A stretch of 64,000 bases of DNA from Caprimulgus europaeus (GCA_907165065.1 OU015532.1:48092839-48156838); one strand, 5' to 3'. Positions 1 to 11,480 are shown, counted from the stretch's first letter. The notes: a model not told the origin generated them from the sequence alone. Numbers and translations are program-made.

Positions 1-1439
1 AAAAAAATTTGTCTTGAAGATACAGCACAGTGGTAGTCAGGATTACACAGCGTTCATTTTTCTTTTTGGGACTGTTTATCCTTTTTTGGTTTACTCAGCT
101 ATAATGTATTTGCAATTCTCTGAAGCAATCCTTCCCTAAACGCACTGTGCGCAGCTCCACTTGTATCACTGAAATGATACAAACTGGGGAAGAAGATAAA
201 CACAGATGTCTGTCTGCTAACTCACAAACCTCCTTCCATGTTAATTTCACCAGGTCACTTGCAGGACCTAACCCACACCCAGGAACTTTCCTTCCTCCAG
301 GAAAGAGAGCAAGGGAATCGGAGAGCTCCTGGGCAGGGAACAGAGGTTAAAGCTTCAGCTCAACAGTCTCCTGCTGATCATTTACAAACTGAAATCAAAC
401 CAGACTGGTATAAATTCACAGTATACACCATAACAAGATAAAATCTTTCCCATGAAGATAAGGTCTTTCAGGATCAGAAGCACTATTTGATCCAACTGTA
501 ATATTTAGAATAAAGATGCAAATAAAAGATCAAACTCGGCCTTGCAAATTTTCACCAACACAGAGCCGACAGTCACTCCTGCATGCAAGCAGAACTGTTT
601 AGACAGAGACACTATGCAGCGCTTGTTTTCTGTTAACTGAAAGTGATCCCCAGGGTTTCAGGGTTTCCCATCTGTACTCAAAAAAAGACTCAATAGGAAA
701 AAGAAATATTTTCAGGAGTTAGCGGAACTAAAATTCAAAACAGAGCGAAGGCCGGGCAGAGACAAACTAATTCTCCCCGTGGGAAGCTCGCAGGGGTGCC
801 AAAATATACAGAGGAAGCAACATTTAAAAAACAAATCCCCAAAGACTTCATACTTTATTCTTCAAAAGAAAAACAGAACACATTAAAAAAAATAATAATA
901 ATGGTTTCAGAAAGCTCTTTGAATCTGCCCCAAAGTGAGCCAGAGCCCGTGGTTAAACAACTGCAGGGTAACTGTTGTGCAAGAACGGCAGTTTGCAGCC
1001 AGAAAGCTGAAGTATTAACTTCCATATGAGACACAGGTCCTCTTGGTCACAGTCCCCAGGCCAAGGTGGAGCCTTTGCACAGGAACAGGGACCTACACAG
1101 TAGACAGGACTTATGAATGTTACAGCTGAAGTCTGCAGCTATGGAATTTCAGAAGAGTCCTGTGAGGCTTCTACTCCTTCCTATTCACCTCAGCCAGAGC
1201 TGAAACAAACCTTTATCACAGAAGCTGTGAAACTTTGTTCTTCACGACAACAAATACTCTTTGGAAATCTAAAAAAAACAACCCAAACTGAACTTGATAA
1301 GCTGAGTTTTACCCCCCGCGTGTCCTCACTTCACACAGCTCGGCAGCAGCCACCCCAGCATGCAGCCAGGCTCTGGAAAGGCGCCCGCTAAGATCATGTT
1401 GCAGAAATAATTCACACCTGCAGCAAAGCTGCACACAAC
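1..1439 (-). other. Part of intron 1 of the minus-strand gene (inferred)
   Basis: This stretch lies downstream, on the minus strand, of the splice donor at 2116-2111, so it is inferred to be intronic. It is ordinary mixed-composition DNA with short A-runs (for example near 880-900 and 1270-1280). Open frames here, such as 796-1029 and 1113-1391 on the plus strand, are short, lack recognisable domains and look like chance. No exon 2 could be identified. If the exon-1 call is wrong, this is simply intergenic DNA. Confidence 0.55.
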
Positions 1440-2110
1440 ATCATCAGCTCCCCGACTTCCCCCGGCACACGCCGGCCGCGGCGGGGAATGAGTTACTGCT
1501 ACACGAGTACGAGCAACAGGGAGGAAGCCCCCGGTCTGTGCTCCGAGGGAGCCCGGCGGGACCCCAGCGCCTCGCTGCCGGCCGGCCCCACCGGCGGCCT
1601 CCTCCGCCCCGGGCAGGCCTGAGACGGGAGAAGGGGCCCTGGTCGGCCCAGCCCGGCCCGTACCAGCGGGGCCACGGCCTCTCCGCCCCGGCGGCAGCTT
1701 CGACGCCCGGCTGGGCCCAGGGGCGCCGACCCCAAGGGCCGTTCCGGAACCACCTCGGCCCTACCGGCCCCTCCGCGCCCCGCGCCGGCCCCACAAACCC
1801 TCCCGGCGGAGGAACCACCCCGAGCCCGCCCTGAGGAGAGGGAGGGGACGGCGATGCGCGCACGCCCCCGCCGCGGGCATCCCCGCCCGGCCCAGCCCGG
1901 CCCGCCCAGCGAGCCGCGGGGCAGGCGGCGCCCGGCCCGCCCGGGGGAGGGGACAGGAGCCGAGGGGAGCGGGGAGCAGACCGGCGGCGCCCCCGGCCCG
2001 GCCCGCACCAAGCCGCCGGGGGAGACGGGGAGGCCCCGGCGCCCAGCCCCGCCGAGCAGAGCACGACCCCGCGCTCCCGGGCAGCGCCCCGGAACACCGC
2101 CCCCGCCCAC

Positions 2111-2116
2111 ACTCAC
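2111..2116 (-). other. Splice donor (GTGAGT) of exon 1
   Basis: On the minus strand the coding sequence reads GCG G and then GTGAGT, a perfect match to the extended vertebrate donor consensus at these positions. Reading through it gives a long Gly/Arg/Pro-rich frame typical of CpG-island DNA, which supports splicing here. Confidence 0.75.
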
Positions 2117-2150
2117 CCGCCGAGCCCAGCAGCAGCCACAGCAGCCACAT
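2117..2150 (-). CDS. First coding exon: signal peptide of a surface or secreted protein
   Basis: On the minus strand an ATG at 2150-2148 starts MWLLWLLLGSA followed by one base of codon 12. The sequence then runs straight into a consensus donor GTGAGT at 2116-2111, so the exon ends in phase 1. The peptide is almost pure Leu/Trp and then turns to small residues, as the h-region of a secretory signal peptide does. The rest of the signal and its cleavage site would lie in exon 2, outside the window. The start has G at -3 and T at +4, an adequate Kozak context. The ATG sits inside a CpG island downstream of many GC boxes. Short signal exons ending in phase 1 are common in immunoglobulin-superfamily proteins (for example the CXADR/CLMP group) and many receptors, so a member of such a family is a reasonable guess only. 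The frame is open for about 720 bases upstream, so an upstream start cannot be excluded by stops, but that part is composition-driven. I do not recognise the specific gene. Confidence 0.7.
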
Positions 2151-2460
2151 GGCCCCGGCGCCGGCCGCTCCGCCAACTTCAGGGCTGCTCCGCCAGTCCG
2201 GCCCCGACGGAGCCTGCGGCCGGGGCCGGCGGGGCGGGGGCGGGGGCAGGGGCAGGGCGGGGGGAAGGCCCTCCCGAGGGCGGTGCCCGCCGCCGCCCCG
2301 CTCCGCCCCGCCGGAGGGTCGTACCCGCCCGCTGCCACCGCCCCGGCCCGCCCGCCCGTCGGCGCCTCGGCCCTGCGCGCCAGGGCGGGGCCGGGGCCTG
2401 GGCCCGGGCCCGGGGCGCCTCGGAGGGTATGGGGCGGGGTTGCACCCTGGGCCCGGGACA
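2151..2460 (-). other. Probable 5' UTR and core promoter of the minus-strand gene
   Basis: This is the GC-rich stretch immediately upstream of the ATG, with repeated GC boxes on both strands. No stop codon occurs in frame with the signal peptide here. The transcription start site is not identifiable by a TATA box or clear initiator, so the UTR boundary is an estimate. Confidence 0.5.
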
Positions 2461-2811
2461 CGGCCGGAACCTAGCAGCGGCTGCGGGCCCCGCACCCGGG
2501 AAGGGCCCCGGTGAAGGGGCGGTGCCGGCAGCCCGCCCCGCGGGGCGCTCCCGGCCTTCTGCGCGGGAGAGCGGGCAGCGCGGGCCGGGGTCCGGCCCAG
2601 CAGAGACCCCGCGGGCCGGGCCCGGTCTGTGACCCGGCCTCTCGCCCCCGGGCGCAGCGGGCGAGCGGCACGGCCTGCTGTCTGCCGGGCTGGTGGCACT
2701 GGCCTGGTGGCACTGGCACTCTCCGCTCGCCTGTCGCAGCAGGTGGGAGCCGTTCGGTGGTGGTGGGAAGAGCTGGGGTCAGAGCTGCAGCCTGGGCGGC
2801 CAGGCCCTGCC

Positions 2812-3100
2812 CTCACAGAGTCACAGAACTGCCGGGATGGGAAAAGCGCCTTGAGCTCATTGAGTCCAGCCATGAACCCAACACTGACCAGTCCCCAACT
2901 GACCCGTGTCCCTCAGCACTGTGTCTACACGACTCTTCAATCCCTCCAGGGATGGGGACTCCACCACTGCCCTGGGCAACCCCTTCCAATGCCTCAGAAC
3001 CCTTTCTCCAGCACCTCCGTGTCCTTCTCGGAGTCAGGGGCCCAACACTGAACCCAGCACTGGTGGTGCAAGTGCATTGCAGAGCATCTGCAGCCCCGGG
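2812..3100 (-). mobile_element. CR1 LINE fragment (3' end)
   Basis: Read on the minus strand this contains the familiar avian CR1 3' region: the block around 'GTTGGGTTCATGG', then 'TGAGCTCA', and finally an 'AGTTCTGTGACTCTGTGAG' tail at about 2812-2830. The left end is therefore the element's 3' end. The 5' part (about 3030-3060) still carries the CR1 'GGGCCCAACACTGA' segment when read on the plus strand. It abuts the upstream edge of the CpG island. The short open frames across it are not functional. Confidence 0.9.
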
Positions 3101-3700
3101 ATGTGACCTCTGGGAGGTCAGCGGGTACCAGTGCTCAGCAAGCTCTAAGATGAAGCTTCAATTTTTCATTTCTTGTTTCTAACCAGCTCCATATACAACT
3201 CGTATTTAATTTCATGATCATTCTTATAAGCTAGAAGTTGATATTTTAGGGAGTTCACACTGGTTTGAGGCAAAAGAGCAAAACACAATAGTATGTCTAG
3301 ATGCAATATAAATTTGCTGGCTTCAACCTGGAAATAGTGCTCTGAAAAAAAATTAATTCTAGCCATTTGTATGTGTCATGCCCAGTGACAGGATTGATGA
3401 TGATGAAAAGTCAGGACTCTGTTAATTAAGGGTAAAAATTTGTAATAATATGTTGCAGTATTTTGTATATGACTGAACTGCCACTTAGCAAGCCAGGGAG
3501 CTGTGCTTAGCAACAGGTTTTTGATGGATTCAAGTAATAATAATCCCCTTTTTTAATAAATTGCTGAAAAATGATAAATGTAGCTCCAAATACATTTATA
3601 GATTTGTCATCATCATCATCAACATCTGTCATGTTAAACAGGTGCATTAGCATATCAGCCTATAGCCATTAGAATTCGTCTCTATTACGGCTTTGCAATG
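3101..3700. other. AT-rich non-repeat block, candidate conserved element
   Basis: This unique-looking AT-rich stretch contains 'TGATCATTCTTATAAG', an ATC microsatellite (about 3608-3625), 'GGTGCATTAGCATATCAG' at about 3641-3659 and several TAAT cores. It differs in base composition from the adjacent CpG island and CR1. It is the nearest promoter-proximal block that looks like an enhancer. Conservation cannot be judged from one sequence. Confidence 0.35.
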
Positions 3701-5039
3701 CTTTGCTCTGTAGCTCTGCATCAAGCTCGAACCTCTCCTGGCTGCTGCAACGTTGTTCTCTTTAGAAAGCCGAGTTGGAGATCAGCTTTCACAGGAGGAA
3801 TCATAACAGGCGTTCCGATCCCCTCGTATCGCTCGTGCGCTGCTCTCAGAACACCTGAGCAGGCAAAGGGTTCGGAGCTGCTTGCACTGGTGTGCTTCTC
3901 ATCACTGTGCCAGCTGAAAACGTGAGGATCGCATCAGAAGTAAGGAGCTGTTCTCAGACACGTGCAGTTACATGGGCAGCCTTCCGCCAAAGGCAAACCC
4001 AACTGCGGCCGAGCTCAAGGAGCGAGACAAGCCTCCCTGTCCCCTGCATGCTGTGGGCTCCGGAGCCTGAAGTGACAGGAGGCACCTGGGCAAGCGAATT
4101 CACCTTTCCTTGAGCTCCAGAAGCACCAGGCTGGGACTTGGGCATCGGCTCAGCTGCCGTGGCCAGGCTCTGTGCTCCCAGGGGCTCGCGGCTCGCAGCT
4201 GCCCGAGGCACCCGCACGGTTCATAGCGGGACTGGCCTCTGCAGGTTCCTGCTGCTCTCTGTTCTGTGTGCAAAAACGATTGGCAGGAGCACCCAGAAAG
4301 AGTGCGTTAGCTTGGACCTGGTCTGGAATGTTCTGCTAGTACACACTGAGCTAGCTCAAGTGTTAAATCCTCTTCCTCCTCCTCTCCCACCAGGCTGTGG
4401 GCTCAGCACGTTAGAAAATGAGCAGAACCTCCCCGTTCTCCAACAGCCGCTGCAAGGAGCCCCTGCTGCACCCGTCACCTTCGGCCTGAGCCACAGTGGT
4501 GATGGCACGCCGTGTTTGGGACACAGACACCAGAGATGGAGAAGGCTGGCAAGGGGCATTTGTCTGTACACTGGGCCACGCAGGACTGTTCTACATGGCA
4601 CTGGAAATCTTTGTGTCCCCTGCCCAGGTCCCACTCACTGACCCCACAGTGAAGGGGCTGCCACGCTGTACCCCAGGAGACAGCCCCACACACTGCGTGT
4701 TTAGTCCTGCACCCACTTTTCCTGGCTCATCACCGCTTGACTTCTTCCATCTACTTCCTCTCTACTCTTTGCTTGTGATTTTGAGACTGGGGAGGAGCGG
4801 GGGGCAAAAATCCTTCTCTTCTTTTTTGTGCCAGAGGCATAACCTTGGGCTTCACAGTTGCAGTCCCATCCTGCCCTGCCTTAGCGCCGCGCAAGCCAAG
4901 CAAATTCCCCGTTCCAGCTACTCTGAGACAAAGGACAAAGCTCAAAAGCAGAAATGCTGGTGGAAAGTTCTAAAGCCTGTTCTACCTTTTAATCCTACCC
5001 TGTGGAGTGGCAGGGGGCTACGCTAGCAGGTTCAATTGC
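3701..5039. other. Non-coding stretch, nothing recognisable
   Basis: Mixed-composition DNA. The open frames here (for example 4138-4641 and 4496-5026 on plus) lack known domains, overlap one another in several frames, and do not show a coherent exon with flanking splice sites. No repeat family was recognised. Confidence 0.5.
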
Positions 5040-6170
5040 AAAATAAAAGTGCTTTCAAAAAGTGCTTTCCATTTTACATATTTATAAGCATACACCTAAA
5101 TTCTATAGTTACAGTTCTCTAGCTGCACAGCCAGACAGAGTTCTTGTTTGCAAGCTCCTCAGCCCCCACCCCTCACCCACTCAGGTCACAGTTTTATTAT
5201 ACTTGACCTTCTGAGTGCTTGTGTTTTCTGGAGGGACTCATGAGAAATCCATTGCATTTGCCCCCCCCACACTTTTTTTGATTATTAAAAACGTAATTTT
5301 GTTTCTTTGATGTGAGTTTTATTCATTACCTAACATGTCAATATTTTCAGCTAATGATTTAAAAATAAGTAATCATAGACAGCATGTAGAACAGCAGGAT
5401 GATTATGTTGTCCCCAGGTCTTGCGATCACCTCCTGGACAATTAGCATATCAATACTTTCCATTAATGTAATGGGCAGTGTGTGAAATTTCCAGGCTGCT
5501 TCCAGAATCTAAAGCAGATGCAAACAAGCAAAAGGAGAGGATTATTTGGCAGTAAAGTGGGTAATCAATAAAAGAATGCCCAGATCAATACCTATCCCCC
5601 ACCAGGACCACAGCAGTTTAGCTGTGGCTGTCCCATCAAGAGCTTCTAACAAATAAATAACAAAGTCAAACTGATATGTCTTGATCATGAACATTTGCTG
5701 TAATTTGCAGGAAAATGCCAGAAAAAAGCTGAGTACCAGGTCTTTTTGTGACTCAACCCTGAGGTCCTTAGTCAGACACCTTTAAAAATGGTCTTTGTGA
5801 TCAGGTAAGAGGTGGACAAAGGAACTCACCTTATCTCTTCTAAGCCCTCCCAAAATGCAAGGCAGTGAGATGTCAGGAGAAGAGAATCCATGTGGTGTTT
5901 GCAGTTCCTAACTGGGAACTCAGCTGGTATTTCAGAAACTGTGAATTAAGTCATTTGTATTTGCTAACAAGGATATATTTGATGTTTGCTTACACTAAAA
6001 TGTTTGTTTGAAATGTTATGTTTTAAAATGGTTATCTGGAATTTGGAGTTTGTCCAAATTTCAGTCTTTTCAATGACTAATGTTCCTCAAGATATTCAAG
6101 GAACAAGTCCTCCTAGAAAGCACTTCTAGGGTTCATCTGACTTTTTAAACATCTGCTTCAGGGTGAGCTA
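5040..6170. other. Long AT-rich gene-free block, candidate regulatory region
   Basis: There is no substantial open frame over about 1.1 kb. It contains a poly-C stretch near 5262, 'GACAATTAGCATATCAATAC' at about 5438-5457, 'CCATTAATGTAATGGGC' just after it, and AT-rich runs at 5930-6060. The lack of recognisable repeats together with many TAAT and octamer-like words is the pattern often seen in conserved non-coding sequence, but this is an impression and not a measurement. Confidence 0.3.
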
Positions 6171-8205
6171 AATCCCCAGAAATGCCTATTTCTGACCATC
6201 ACATGTGCAAGAAGCCCACAATATCTGGCTCTAGGGGAAACAACTGCACTGGAAATGTCTGGAGCAAAGAGGAGCTGGATCCCAGCGCCCTGGGACAGCT
6301 CATACATTCCCAATCAGACATCAGACTGGCTGTCCCTGAAGGGCAGCGTCTCCTCTTTGCGGCCCCAGAGCCAGCAGCCTGCCAGCTCAGCCCCCCGTTT
6401 CACAGACCTGTTTAGTCCTTGCTGTTGGTTTGTTGGAAGGGAATAAGAGCCCAAGGCAGGGAGTGCTCAGTGAAAGCCTTCTGCTGCGTCTGGATCGACG
6501 CAACTGGGACTGATGGTCCCACGTGAACTGAGCCAGGAAGCACTGCAGCACAGAGATGGTCCGGATAGGAAAGCAAACGTCCCTGGCAGGCAAGATCTGG
6601 TTTCAGTGTTCAGCTAACGATGTGACTGATGCTGAGCCAGTGGGAAGTTATTATGGCCTAGATTAGATTACACACGCAGTGTCAGCAGAGCCCTTCTCCA
6701 CCCTGCGCATCCCGCCCTTCCCTGCCAGCTCCGGAGAGCAGTGGGCCCCTTGCCTCTCTTCCATCATGCCTTTGCTCATGCAGGTGGGTTAGAAAGCTGT
6801 ATAAGCAATTACAAGCTCCATAATAATGTCCCAGCAGCCACCTTTCCTCACCCTCTCCTGAAATCTCATTAAAGAAAGAAAAGAAAAAAAAGAAAACCTG
6901 TCTGTATGGAAATCCAGAGTGACCTCTCTTATGCATGCGTTGGTGTTTGTTTCACCTGCCAGAAGAACAAAGGGCTTTTCAGGTCCAGAGGCTGCTGGGC
7001 GTGTCAGCAGGGCCAACAGCAGGATGAATGGCTGTGCCACAAACCAGAATGGGAATCTGAACCCCAGCAGCTCCATTCACACCGAAACTCTCCGGCCAGC
7101 AGATCCCTCTGGCCCAGCACTGGCCAGCACGTCTCCCTCAGCGAAAAACTCTCTTTCTCTGTCCAACAAAAGGAGCAGGTTTGGGTCACAGTACAGGACA
7201 GCTTACATTTGTGAAATATTCTGTCCTGTCTCACTGACTAGGAGATAAATCATCTTTGCTCCTGCTCCAGCTGGAGTTCACAGAGCACCGTGCAAAACCA
7301 CACGTGGTGGGACACCAAGATGAAGCTCATGGTACACAAGGGCACGGGAAAGTGTCAGGTAAAGGACCATCCAGCTGACTTCCAGAGACACAGTACAGCC
7401 TTCAGGAATGTAGGGAAACAGCCCAGAAACGCTACTGGAGAAGCTATTTCTGTCACACAGGCTTACAATCAAACCTCAGCTCAAGACAGGTCCAGATGGA
7501 GGTACCAGTTTAAGTCGGTCCAAGAGCAGATAGAGAAGAAAGCAGCAGCGATCCCCATTTCACTGCTCGTGGCCACATAACAGCAGGGGTTGTGCAGAAG
7601 GTGGAGACCCAGCACGAGGGAAGGTTTGGGTTTCCTCGCTCAGCAGCTGTACTCAGGTCCCGAGAACCGCCTTGCCTGAAGGCCAGTGGACCTGAATCAG
7701 CTCTGGTGACACCGGTGTCCCGCAGGTGTGAGTCAGAGTTGAACTGAAAACAAAGATCAGTGTTCACTGGCTTGGAATTTCATGGAGTGCAGACCTGGAT
7801 CTGAAAACAAAATGTCCCAAAGCCCAGCGGGTTTGTTTTTCAGGAGCTGGTGCTGATGCCCATGGAATAGCTTCGCTATGGTTTGCAGGACACTTCCAGT
7901 CTTGCATGAGATGCTGCACAAATACCTCGCAGGGGCTTGTCCTGCACTTACGCGGCCACCGGGCTGATTGATTTGGGTTACTTGGTAAGGGCTGAGTGTT
8001 TATTTTTTCAGTGTATTGTTAGAAGCCTTTTAAGGTTGACTAGAGCACTGTGCAGGCATTCCTTTGGGTCAGCTTGTAAAAATCTAGTGATACAAACAGG
8101 GAGTGCTCCCCTGAGCTTGCAGACGTTAGCAGAAGTCTGCCCCTGCAAAGCTGCTTGAAGTGCTGGTGGCTGGACTTGCTGGGATGGCATGAAAATGAGA
8201 TTTAT
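6171..8205. other. Non-coding stretch with short chance frames
   Basis: Several open frames of 60-110 codons occur on both strands (for example 6919-7248 and 7290-7580 on plus). None shows a recognisable domain, and they overlap equally long frames on the other strand. A purine-rich run lies at about 6873-6896. No known repeat was recognised. Confidence 0.45.
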
Positions 8206-8470
8206 CTTTATTAACCCTCTTTGCAAAGCTTTATTTTCGAGTCAGTCAGTTCTTTCCAAGTTTGACCTTATTAATGGCTAAATTGCACTGAGATGTAGCT
8301 AGGCAGATTAAGCTGTCCTGAGACCAGCTGAGAGGTGTCATTCAAAAGATAGCTGTCCATCCTCTTGATTTCTCCACAAGACAAAAGCTCCCGCTTAGGA
8401 ACACATTTGAGTACAAGTTTCTGTCCTATATAGTCAGTCAAGATTGTAAAGCATAGAAAATGTCTGAGTA
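8206..8470. other. AT-rich candidate non-coding element
   Basis: This short unique block holds motifs such as 'TTGACCTTATTAATGGCT' and 'AGCTAGGCAGATTAAGC', with no open frame of note and no repeat signature. It is listed as a possible conserved element on composition and motif density only. Confidence 0.25.
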
Positions 8471-9640
8471 AAGAAAAACCAAACTGGGAGAATCCTATGG
8501 CAAGCAGAGTTGGAGACTCTCAAAGAGCAAAACAAGTCGTAAAAGTATTTTTTCCAAGAGTGAGAGGGATCCTAGCAATAGCGTCAGTCCATTGGGACAC
8601 ATTCCCTGTCCTCATCACTACGGTGGGAGGACACAGTTTTCTCATGTTCTGGACAGGGGAAGGAGGAGTTAATGAGCTGATGCCACATCAGGTCTGTTCA
8701 GATGCTTTAAAGCAAATGGTAAGTAAAGAGGAAGCTGGGCACCAGGAACACTGAGAAGCAGCAGGCAGTCTAACATCACCAGGGCAAGACACTTCTGTCC
8801 AGTGTGTTATTGCAGACTGTTGCCATGCATTGCTCCTGTCCCAAATAAAAGATAAAGAGTTAAATGCTGAGGGTCTGCCCTGATGCTCTGAAGCAGGAGC
8901 TAGAGTTTCCAAATCATCTGTACCAGAGATGTATGGCTTAAACGCAAAGGCTTCCCGAGGGCATTTAAGAGCTTCCAAGAAATCCTTCCAGGAGAGGGAT
9001 GCTCTCAAAAGATTGCACCACCACATTAACGGAATTCTTTCCCACAGCATGTAGGATTGAACAGCTTACGCCATGATACTGCTTTCTGTCCTTAAGTCAT
9101 ACCTCCTCCACCTCCCTTTTGGTAGCAATACCAGGGAATTCTTCATGGCATCTGTGATTCATATTTAACACTCTGCCTTCATGAATGTCATTGCAGGGAA
9201 TCACTAAGGACTATCCCTACAGAGAAATATGCAAAAGGAGGCACCTAGAAAAAAAAATAAAGCAGTTATTAAAACCAGAGAGCACATCTTTGAATGTAGC
9301 CTGCATCCAGAAGAGAGGATGGGGACTGAAATAATCTCACACGGTAGGACTTGCCCAGAAAGCCTTTGCCTTGGCAGAGCGCTGGTGTGCTGGCATCCGC
9401 TCCCAGCGTGAGGTGGATTAGCTGACCAAGAGGATATCCTCCTCCCTTCAGTTTTCCTTTTGTGAGCCAGCAGCTAACCCCAGCCTTTCTTTGCAAACCT
9501 TTCTCCCCTGTTTTTCTTCACCTGTTTGGATGATCCTTTCCCAGCGTGCAGGGCCCGTGCTCATCCCGAGGCAGACCTCCCCGTGACCGTGCCCTCCGTT
9601 CCACACCCGGCCTGTCTGCACACCAAGCACCCTGCTCCTC
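8471..9640. other. Non-coding stretch, nothing recognisable
   Basis: Only short frames without domains (for example 8497-8754 plus and 8688-9050 minus). No dispersed repeat or RNA gene was recognised. Confidence 0.45.
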
Positions 9641-9860
9641 CTCTAACAGGCATTGTGGTGTTATAAACATCTATCTAAGGCACCCAACGTCTGGACACTG
9701 TAAATAGAGAACCGTTAAGGTCAGACAAGCAATTAGTTAACGGGGGTTCTCCACCTCGGCTTCGGTGCTTTGTTCATCCGCATTCAAAGTGATTTAGCTT
9801 GCTGACAGTCTCATAGTTCTCTGCTAGGTAACCCTGAACGGGTGAGTGCTTGGCCATGAA
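9641..9860. other. Candidate regulatory block with TTAGTTAACG motif
   Basis: This short unique block includes 'GCAATTAGTTAACGGGGG' at about 9730-9747, which contains a GTTAAC core resembling half of an HNF1-type site and a TAATT homeobox-type core. It also carries 'CATTCAAAGTGATTTAGC' at about 9780. It has no coding signal and no repeat. It is regulatory only by motif resemblance. Confidence 0.25.
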
Positions 9861-11480
9861 ATCTTTCCCAAAATAAGCAGAAGCTGAAGGCTGAGTTCTT
9901 GGCTTCCAGGAGAGCGTTTCTCCTGTCCTGCCACCACTGAGCTCGGCATCTCAGTCCTCTCCCAAACACCAATGTGCAGCCGATTGTGTAGGACCCACAG
10001 CTCTACTAATTAACCTCGTCAGTGAGAACTGGTACAATACTGCTAATTTCAGGCATTTCTGTTCTGTGTGCCTCTTACTTTGACTCACAGATGTGTGTTT
10101 ATTTGACAGGCCTCATCCTTGGGCAGGAGTTTTGGGTTTCTTTATGGGGACTGAAGCGTGCAAAGTGACACCAAAGAACACAGGGTGACGGTGACATGGG
10201 CTGCCCCGGGCCTGGGCTCCGGCACGGGCATCAGTCACGGCCAGTGTCACAGTGAGGATTTCACATTTGTTTTGACTCTGTTAGGAGAACAATGTCTCCT
10301 TATCCCAGTACTCTGCTAGTAAAAATAAATGCCCACAGCAGGGAGGAAGAATATTGTCCTTGATTTCATCTCCCATCCAAGGTAATTATTTTCTTTTCAT
10401 CTTAATGCTCTTGTTTCTTTGCGTCTCCTTCCTTTTTTTTCCTATTAGCCTTTTCCAGTAAACAACAGAGGGCTTGCAAGGTCAGCAAAGATTTATTTCT
10501 TTTTGCTCTATGAAGGGCACACCAGCACATTGGCTCACCAGACACGTAGGTATCTGTAGCTGCTGGGAGCACGGCAGCGATGGCACCAACAGCAGGCAGC
10601 CCAGCACGCTCCCTGGCAAAGGCACTGCCCTCCAGCGCCCAGGGGAAACGGGAGGATTGGAACAGCCCTGCTGGGCTTCAAACAGCAAAGCTTCAAGAAA
10701 GGGACACCATCCTTTGGCAGCAGAAAGGCTGTCGTCACCTACCACAGCCCATGCCATTAGAAAGCAGCGTAACACAGAGTGCTTGGATTAATACACGACT
10801 AATACTTCCACTTTAAAAAAAATCTGGGTGACAACAATCCCCCCAAAAATATGTTAAAGTACAGTCAGAATACCAAATAGATTTCTAGAGCTGAGTTTGC
10901 TCTTCATCTCTCACCACACCTGCTTTTCTCTCGTGCAGCAAGTTTGTCATCTGCTGGAGCAAAGCCACCCCTGCTCCGCAGATGTGCTGCTGGGGGACCA
11001 GCGAGCGGTGCAGGGGACCACCGGAGAAAAGCTGCTGTGTCCACAGCCAGCTGGGTACACGTTTGTGTCACACCAGACACACGGAGAGGACAGCCATCCC
11101 TCCAGCCTGAGGACAGCAATCGGAACCGCTACCTCACGGGACTCCCGTTTTCCCTGCACTGTCAATCCCAGGCAGAGCAGCTGCTGGGTATTGTCCTGGT
11201 GAGCAGAACTGATCAGTCTCGTGCCATCACGTCACACGTCCTTGGTGCCACCAGTGGCAGGAAGCCGGGCAAAACCAAGGTTAACGGGCTGCAGTGCGTC
11301 CCAGGCTGATAATCGGATTGAGCGGGCAGTTGCCCAGTTACTGGCCGTGATTACATTCACCCCACGATAGTGCTTTAACTGCCTGTGACTGGGCTGACAA
11401 TCTGGTGCTGGAGCAGGCAGGGCAAGGCTGAGGGCCCAGGGGAAATTAGTTGTTGCTAGAGAGTAAATGGGGCTCCTGCA
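9861..11480. other. Non-coding stretch, nothing recognisable
   Basis: Mixed composition with a T-rich run near 10425-10442. Overlapping frames on both strands at 10474-10816 and 10897-11309 are mutually exclusive and show no domain. No repeat family was recognised. Confidence 0.45.

Larger units (their letters stand above)
1440..2750. promoter_or_regulatory. CpG island with TATA-less promoter
   Basis: The GC and CpG content rises sharply at about 1440 and falls again by about 2750, against a much less CpG-rich flank. Multiple GC boxes of the GGGCGG/CCGCCC type are visible, including clusters at about 2230-2262, 2290-2315, 2380-2395 and 2428-2437. All of these lie upstream of the minus-strand ATG at 2150. 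No TATA box was seen. This is the usual layout of a broad vertebrate housekeeping or developmental promoter, with the start site probably in about 2160-2460 and transcription leftward. The exact start site cannot be read from sequence. A divergent plus-strand transcript is possible, but nothing specific supports it. Confidence 0.85.

Noticed and set aside
1444-2873. Long open frames of 200-370 codons on both strands in the CpG island
   Set aside because: They arise because GC-rich DNA has few stop codons. They overlap in several frames and translate to Pro/Arg/Gly-rich sequence. Only the short signal-peptide exon with its splice donor is kept.
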